A DNA stretch of 64,000 nucleotides from CAIODY01 sp046051225 (lineage in GTDB: Bacteria > Bacteroidota > Bacteroidia > Chitinophagales > CAIODY01): positions 1 through 64,000 of the forward strand of contig JBJOOR010000013.1 in NCBI GenBank assembly GCA_046051225.1, written 5' to 3'. Position numbers and translations under genes: made by a program. The notes under the pieces were generated by a model. It made no database searches. It had not been told where the DNA came from and worked only from the letters and a program-made list of their open reading frames with translations. This document shows, in pieces, positions 60,068 to 64,000 of the stretch (its first letter is position 1; each line of letters opens with the position of its first letter).

Positions 60068-61045
60068 TTAATTAAAATAATTTTCGAACCAAAGCTTTAT
60101 AAAAAGCATTGAGCATATACCTGCCAACATTACCAATTTTAAGACAATACTTAACACTGCATATTGCTTAGCAGCATTTGCTTTCCATATTTTTATTACC
60201 ACAAATAATAAAGGCAATTGAATTAAAATGATGTTGAATAAATTCCAACTATTAAAAAGTTTATAAAAATTACGATGATAGAAAAAATGAATTTGAAACC
60301 AACTTAATACAATCATCGAAACTATAATTATTGATGCACAAATAATTTTTGTTGTTTTTATGGAAGCCCAAATAGGCAAGGTGTTACAACCTGTTTGCTC
60401 ATCCCCTTCTACATCCTGTAAATCTTTAATTAGTTCTCTTATCAACTGCATTAAAAAAGCAAAAGCTGAAAATATTAAACTGATTTTAAAAATTAATTGC
60501 GTTGAAGTTTGAAATTGAATAGTATCATTATAAAACACAATAGGCTCGAAAAAAACAGGCATTAAAATTACAACTGCACCTAATAAAGCCACACTTAAAT
60601 TGCCTACAATTGGCATTTTTTTTAATTGGGTGGCATATAGCCAAAGTAGCCCCACTGCTGCCAAATGAATGCTGGAAAGACGCAAGGCATGAACATAGTA
60701 AGCCAACATCATTCCTAAAAAAATACCAGCAATATTTAAAACATAATAAAAAATAGAAGCTGCTTTAAACGAAATTTTTTTGCTGATAATTAATTTTTCG
60801 GGTTTATTTATTGCATCTGTATCTATATCGCAAAAATCATTGATTACATATCCTGCGGCATTAATCAATAACACACTTAGCACTAAAAGTACAAACCAAC
60901 ATTCATTTAAATAAGGTGCCAAATAACCTTCGTTGGTAGTACAATTTTTTAAAATAGGAATGATAATAAAAAACCTTACGGCATACATGGCAAATGCAGT
61001 AAGCAAAAGGTTTATGGGGCGAATAAGCTGAAAATAGTATTTCAC
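60068..61045 (-). CDS. UbiA-family prenyltransferase, GTG start
   Basis: A membrane aromatic/glycerol-phosphate prenyltransferase with about nine hydrophobic helices. Two aspartate-rich motifs are present: NDFCDIDTDAINKPEK (about 68-83) and the second region ELIKDLQDVEGDEQTGCNTLP. It resembles Bacteroidota proteins annotated as geranylgeranylglycerol-phosphate geranylgeranyltransferase-like; the true acceptor is unknown. The start is GTG (61043-61045), with an in-frame stop two codons upstream and no ATG before the first membrane helix. The maf gene follows after 8 bp. Confidence 0.9.
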   Translation of the reverse strand: MKYYFQLIRPINLLLTAFAMYAVRFFIIIPILKNCTTNEGYLAPYLNECWFVLLVLSVLLINAAGYVINDFCDIDTDAINKPEKLIISKKISFKAASIFYYVLNIAGIFLGMMLAYYVHALRLSSIHLAAVGLLWLYATQLKKMPIVGNLSVALLGAVVILMPVFFEPIVFYNDTIQFQTSTQLIFKISLIFSAFAFLMQLIRELIKDLQDVEGDEQTGCNTLPIWASIKTTKIICASIIIVSMIVLSWFQIHFFYHRNFYKLFNSWNLFNIILIQLPLLFVVIKIWKANAAKQYAVLSIVLKLVMLAGICSMLFIKLWFENYFN

Positions 61046-61071
61046 AAATTAATAGAAAGTTGATAAAATTA

Positions 61072-61101
61072 AAACAGCAAACCAAAATTGATTTGCTGTT
61101 T
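61072..61101 (-). terminator. Intrinsic terminator after the STAS-domain gene
   Basis: AAACAGCAAA (61072-61081) pairs perfectly with TTTGCTGTTT (61092-61101) across a 10-nt loop. It lies in the 78-bp gap between the STAS and prenyltransferase genes. Confidence 0.65.
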
Positions 61102-61123
61102 CATTTTTTTATAAAAAAATATT

Positions 61124-61504
61124 TTAATCGTTCGATTCGTTATTAATATCTCGTTCCACCTCTTCCATCAATACTAAATCTGTAGCTTCTGAAACTGTTG
61201 GCACAATTTGAAGAATAGAATCTAATTGACTAATTTTAATCAACTTCATCACATTATCATTTGCACCAGCAATTACAAACGTTCCGTTGGCTTGTTTACA
61301 AACTCTATTGCCTACCAGCAAAGAACTTAAACCACTTGAATCAACAAAATTTACTTTTGTTAAATCTAATATCATATTACGTACGCCTTCGGCATGTAGC
61401 GTTACTAATTCAGTTTTAAATTGCGTTGCATTTAATGAATTCAACTTCTCTTCTAATAATGCAAGCAAACAATATTTTTCTTGACGGTCGATAAAAAATT
61501 TCAT
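61124..61504 (-). CDS. STAS-domain protein (anti-sigma factor antagonist-like)
   Basis: A 126-residue single STAS domain of the SpoIIAA type. The phosphorylation motif VDSSGLSSLLVGNR is at about residues 54-67, with Ser56/Ser57 as the candidate phosphorylated residue. Such proteins bind anti-sigma kinases or other partners according to phosphorylation state. No kinase or phosphatase gene is adjacent. The C-terminus carries an acidic tail (EEVERDINNESND). It is divergent from clpC. Confidence 0.9.
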   Translation of the reverse strand: MKFFIDRQEKYCLLALLEEKLNSLNATQFKTELVTLHAEGVRNMILDLTKVNFVDSSGLSSLLVGNRVCKQANGTFVIAGANDNVMKLIKISQLDSILQIVPTVSEATDLVLMEEVERDINNESND

Positions 61505-61744
61505 ACAGTTAACTGGTTTATGTGAAAAAAGATGTGGCGTAAAAGTATACCTTTCTAACGTAATTTCAAACCACTAAGTTACCTTTAGTGAAATATTTAT
61601 TTTTTGTAAATCATTTAAGGAAACTTTTTACGTGTTGTTTACGTTATTAATGAGTACAATTACGTAGATGCAACAAAACAAAAGTTTTATTTGTTTACAA
61701 TGTGTTACAACAACAATTTTATTAACCACAAAATCAATACAAAT
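61505..61744. promoter_or_regulatory. Divergent STAS/clpC intergenic region
   Basis: A 240-bp gap between divergent starts. The best promoter-like match toward clpC is TTTATTTG (61686-61693), one base off the -7 consensus. No heat-shock inverted repeat (CIRCE-type) or other operator was recognised. Confidence 0.35.
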
Positions 61745-64000
61745 ATGGAAGCAAAATTTTCACCAAAAGTAAAAGAGGTGATTAATTATAGCCGAGAAGA
61801 GGCTTTAAGATTAGGTCACGATTTTATTGGCACAGAGCATTTATTATTAGGATTAATAAGAGATGGCGAAGGATTGGCAATAAAAATATTAAAGTTGCTA
61901 AAAGTTGAAATTGCAGATTTACGAAAGAATTTAGAAAATTCGGTAAAAGATAAAGTAAGTCATTCAATGCCCAACATCAATAATTTACCCTTAACTAAGC
62001 AAGCCGAAAAGGTAATGAAATTAGCTATGTTAGAAGCAAAAGCGCATCGTAGCGAAATGATTGGTACCGAACATTTACTATTATCTATTTTAAAAAACAA
62101 GGATAATATTGCTACTCAATTATTAAATAATTATGATGTAGATTATGAATTATTTAATGCGGAATTAAATTTAACAAATTCGGCTGGCAATACGCAACAA
62201 GATATTAGAAGCGATATTGGAAACGATGGCAATGAAGACGATGATTTTGATGAAGAACGCAAACAAGGCGGTGCTGGCGCTGGTTCGGCTGCTAAAAAAA
62301 CACCAGGTAATACAAAATCGAAAACACCTGTGTTAGATAATTTTGGCAGAGACATTACAAAACTTGCCGAAGAAGATAAGCTTGACCCTATTGTGGGCAG
62401 AGAAAAAGAAATTGAACGAGTATCACAAATTTTATCAAGAAGAAAGAAAAACAATCCTGTATTAATTGGTGAACCTGGTGTGGGCAAAACAGCTATTGTA
62501 GAAGGTTTGGCAAGATTAATTGTACATCGAAAAGTGAGCAGAGTGTTATTCAATAAACGAATTGTGATGTTGGATTTAGCATCATTAGTGGCTGGTACAA
62601 AATATCGTGGGCAATTTGAAGAACGTATCAAAGCCATCATGAATGAATTAGAAAAAAATAAAGATGTTATTTTATTTATTGACGAAATTCATACTATAGT
62701 TGGTGCAGGCGGTGCAAGCGGTTCGTTAGACGCTAGCAATATTTTTAAACCAGCTTTAGCTCGTGGCGAATTGCAATGCATAGGCGCTTCAACATTAGAT
62801 GAATATCGCCAATACATTGAAAAAGATGGCGCTTTGGATAGAAGATTTCAAAAAGTAATTGTTGACCCACCTTCGGCCGAAGAAACTATTGAAATACTGA
62901 ATAACATTAAGGAAACGTATGAAGAATACCACAATGTAACTTATAATGATGAAGCTATTAAAGCTTGTGTAAACATGAGCGTAAGATATATTACAGATAG
63001 ATTATTGCCCGATAAAGCCATTGATGTACTGGATGAAGTAGGCGCAAGAGTTCACTTAAAAAACATTCATGTTCCAGTAGCAGTATTGGAATTAGAAAAA
63101 GGAATTGAAAAAATTAAAGAAGAAAAAAATGTAGTTGTAAAAAGCCAACAATATGAAAAGGCTGCGCAACTAAGAGATACCGAACGTCAATTAGAAGAGC
63201 AATTAGAAGCTGCAAGAAAAAAATGGGAAGAAGAAAGTAAAAGCATGCGCTATCCTATTACAGATGAAGATATTGCCGAAGTAATAGCCATGAGTACAGG
63301 CATACCTGTAAAACGAATTGCACAAAAAGAAAGCGATAAATTATTGCAAATGAAAGAAGATTTGCAAAAAGAAGTAATTGGGCAAGATGAAGCCGTGATG
63401 AAAATTGTTAAAGCTATTCAACGTAATAGAGTAGGTTTAAAAGACCCGAAAAAACCAATTGGTACATTTATGTTCTTAGGGCCTACAGGTGTAGGTAAAA
63501 CAGAATTGGCAAAAGCATTAGCCCGATATATGTTTGACACAGAAGATGCTTTGATTAGAATTGATATGAGTGAATACATGGAAAAATTTTCTGTAAGCCG
63601 CTTAGTTGGTGCTCCTCCAGGATATGTAGGCTATGAAGAAGGTGGGCAATTAACAGAAAAAGTGCGCCGTAAACCGTATTCAATTATATTGTTAGATGAA
63701 GTAGAAAAAGCACATCCTGATATTTTTAATGTAATGCTACAAGTATTTGATGATGGGCAATTAACTGATGGCTTAGGCAGAAAAGTTGATTTTAAAAATA
63801 GTATTATCATCATGACCTCAAATATTGGTGTTCGACAATTAAAAGATTTTGGAACTGGTGTGGGCTTTAGCACAGGCACACGAGAAGCCCGAAAAGAAGA
63901 AGATCAAAAAATGGTAATTGAAAAATCATTAAAAAAATCTTTTTCGCCCGAATTTTTGAATCGTGTTGATGAAATGATTGTATTCAACTCATTAGGCAAA
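61745..64000 (+). CDS. clpC: ATP-dependent Clp protease ATP-binding subunit ClpC (partial, runs off window)
   Basis: A Hsp100 unfoldase that feeds substrates to ClpP. Only the first 752 codons are inside the window; the frame is open to the last base. Two Clp-N repeats lie at about residues 1-145 (each with IGTEHLLL). A low-complexity linker follows (about 150-195). The first AAA+ domain has GEPGVGKT at 242-249 and the Walker B FIDEIHTIVGAG. A UVR-like middle segment (about 460-495, QQYEKAAQLRDTERQLEEQL) marks ClpC rather than ClpB. The second AAA+ domain has GPTGVGKT at 579-586 and ILLDEVEKAHPD. Confidence 0.95.
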   Translation, partial: MEAKFSPKVKEVINYSREEALRLGHDFIGTEHLLLGLIRDGEGLAIKILKLLKVEIADLRKNLENSVKDKVSHSMPNINNLPLTKQAEKVMKLAMLEAKAHRSEMIGTEHLLLSILKNKDNIATQLLNNYDVDYELFNAELNLTNSAGNTQQDIRSDIGNDGNEDDDFDEERKQGGAGAGSAAKKTPGNTKSKTPVLDNFGRDITKLAEEDKLDPIVGREKEIERVSQILSRRKKNNPVLIGEPGVGKTAIVEGLARLIVHRKVSRVLFNKRIVMLDLASLVAGTKYRGQFEERIKAIMNELEKNKDVILFIDEIHTIVGAGGASGSLDASNIFKPALARGELQCIGASTLDEYRQYIEKDGALDRRFQKVIVDPPSAEETIEILNNIKETYEEYHNVTYNDEAIKACVNMSVRYITDRLLPDKAIDVLDEVGARVHLKNIHVPVAVLELEKGIEKIKEEKNVVVKSQQYEKAAQLRDTERQLEEQLEAARKKWEEESKSMRYPITDEDIAEVIAMSTGIPVKRIAQKESDKLLQMKEDLQKEVIGQDEAVMKIVKAIQRNRVGLKDPKKPIGTFMFLGPTGVGKTELAKALARYMFDTEDALIRIDMSEYMEKFSVSRLVGAPPGYVGYEEGGQLTEKVRRKPYSIILLDEVEKAHPDIFNVMLQVFDDGQLTDGLGRKVDFKNSIIIMTSNIGVRQLKDFGTGVGFSTGTREARKEEDQKMVIEKSLKKSFSPEFLNRVDEMIVFNSLGK

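Noticed and set aside
62143..62640. A 165-codon minus-strand frame and another at 63631-63879 opposite clpC.
   Set aside because: Antisense to clpC, which is open on the plus strand from 61745 to the window edge with all Clp motifs.

Overview
The window comes from an AT-rich member of the Bacteroidota. Chitinophagales is my best guess, by inference. Four large secreted proteins end in type IX secretion (T9SS) sorting domains: type A at 6109-8517 and 12701-15949, type B at 24009-26699 and 48377-51658. There is a PorP/SprF-family outer-membrane protein, and the Bacteroidota -7 promoter box TAnnTTTG precedes many starts, often shortly before the start codon. Several families (GlmU-like transferase, DUF4783, DUF1571, DUF1972 glycosyltransferase, PorP) are typical of the phylum. 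I see no phage, insertion sequence, transposase, CRISPR array, rRNA or tRNA. Most of the window is ordinary core chromosome.

Layout. 1-2.8 kb: a Crp/Fnr regulator with a cysteine cluster, a DUF2892 membrane protein and two tandem rhodaneses (a likely sulfur or thiol-stress unit), then two small envelope-type proteins on the other strand. 2.8-12.4 kb: acetyl-CoA synthetase carrying an in-frame GC-rich palindromic element, an FAD oxidoreductase, a secreted M1 peptidase, a PA-IL-like lectin-domain protein, an SDR protein and RecN. 12.4-16 kb: a structured GC-rich intergenic block and a dockerin/cohesin-like T9SS protein. 16-27.7 kb: an alpha-helical unknown, then a long minus-strand run, read in order as T9SS adhesin, PorP/SprF, lipoprotein, GlmU-like protein, TpiA, DUF4783, NadC, FolK and deoxynucleoside kinase; QueG lies upstream. 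27.9-32.7 kb: an M3 peptidase and a UDP-sugar cluster (UXS, WbpD-like, TviB/WbpO-like) interrupted by repeat debris. 33-38.7 kb: a lipoprotein, Fbp, PduO-type adenosyltransferase, a stand-alone NuoH, class I aldolase and a DUF1571/LysM protein.

38.9-48.2 kb: sterol-desaturase-type hydroxylase, carboxyltransferase, a four-helix-bundle protein, PurC, a lipoprotein, Cdd, a saccharopine-dehydrogenase-like protein coupled to MurF, and ThiH. 48.4-59.5 kb: a T9SS type B protein with four tandem repeats of about 52 residues, then a glycan region (GT2, three GT4-type transferases, a WecA-like initiating transferase) interleaved with SlyD and malate dehydrogenase. 59.5-64 kb: Maf, a UbiA prenyltransferase, a STAS protein, and ClpC running off the right edge.

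Working together: Fbp, class I aldolase, TpiA, Mdh and Acs fit a heterotroph able to run gluconeogenesis from acetate or propionate. The UDP-sugar enzymes and glycosyltransferases suggest surface polysaccharide synthesis. The T9SS cargo and PorP/SprF suggest a surface-adhesive, possibly gliding lifestyle. Most unusual for follow-up are the palindromic element translated inside acs, the structured block at 12481-12630, the 36-bp perfect palindrome at 26760-26795, the dispersed repeat debris at 31027-31221 and 55815-55929, and the thiol-rich Crp/Fnr-rhodanese unit. I found no complete system that I would call clearly undescribed.
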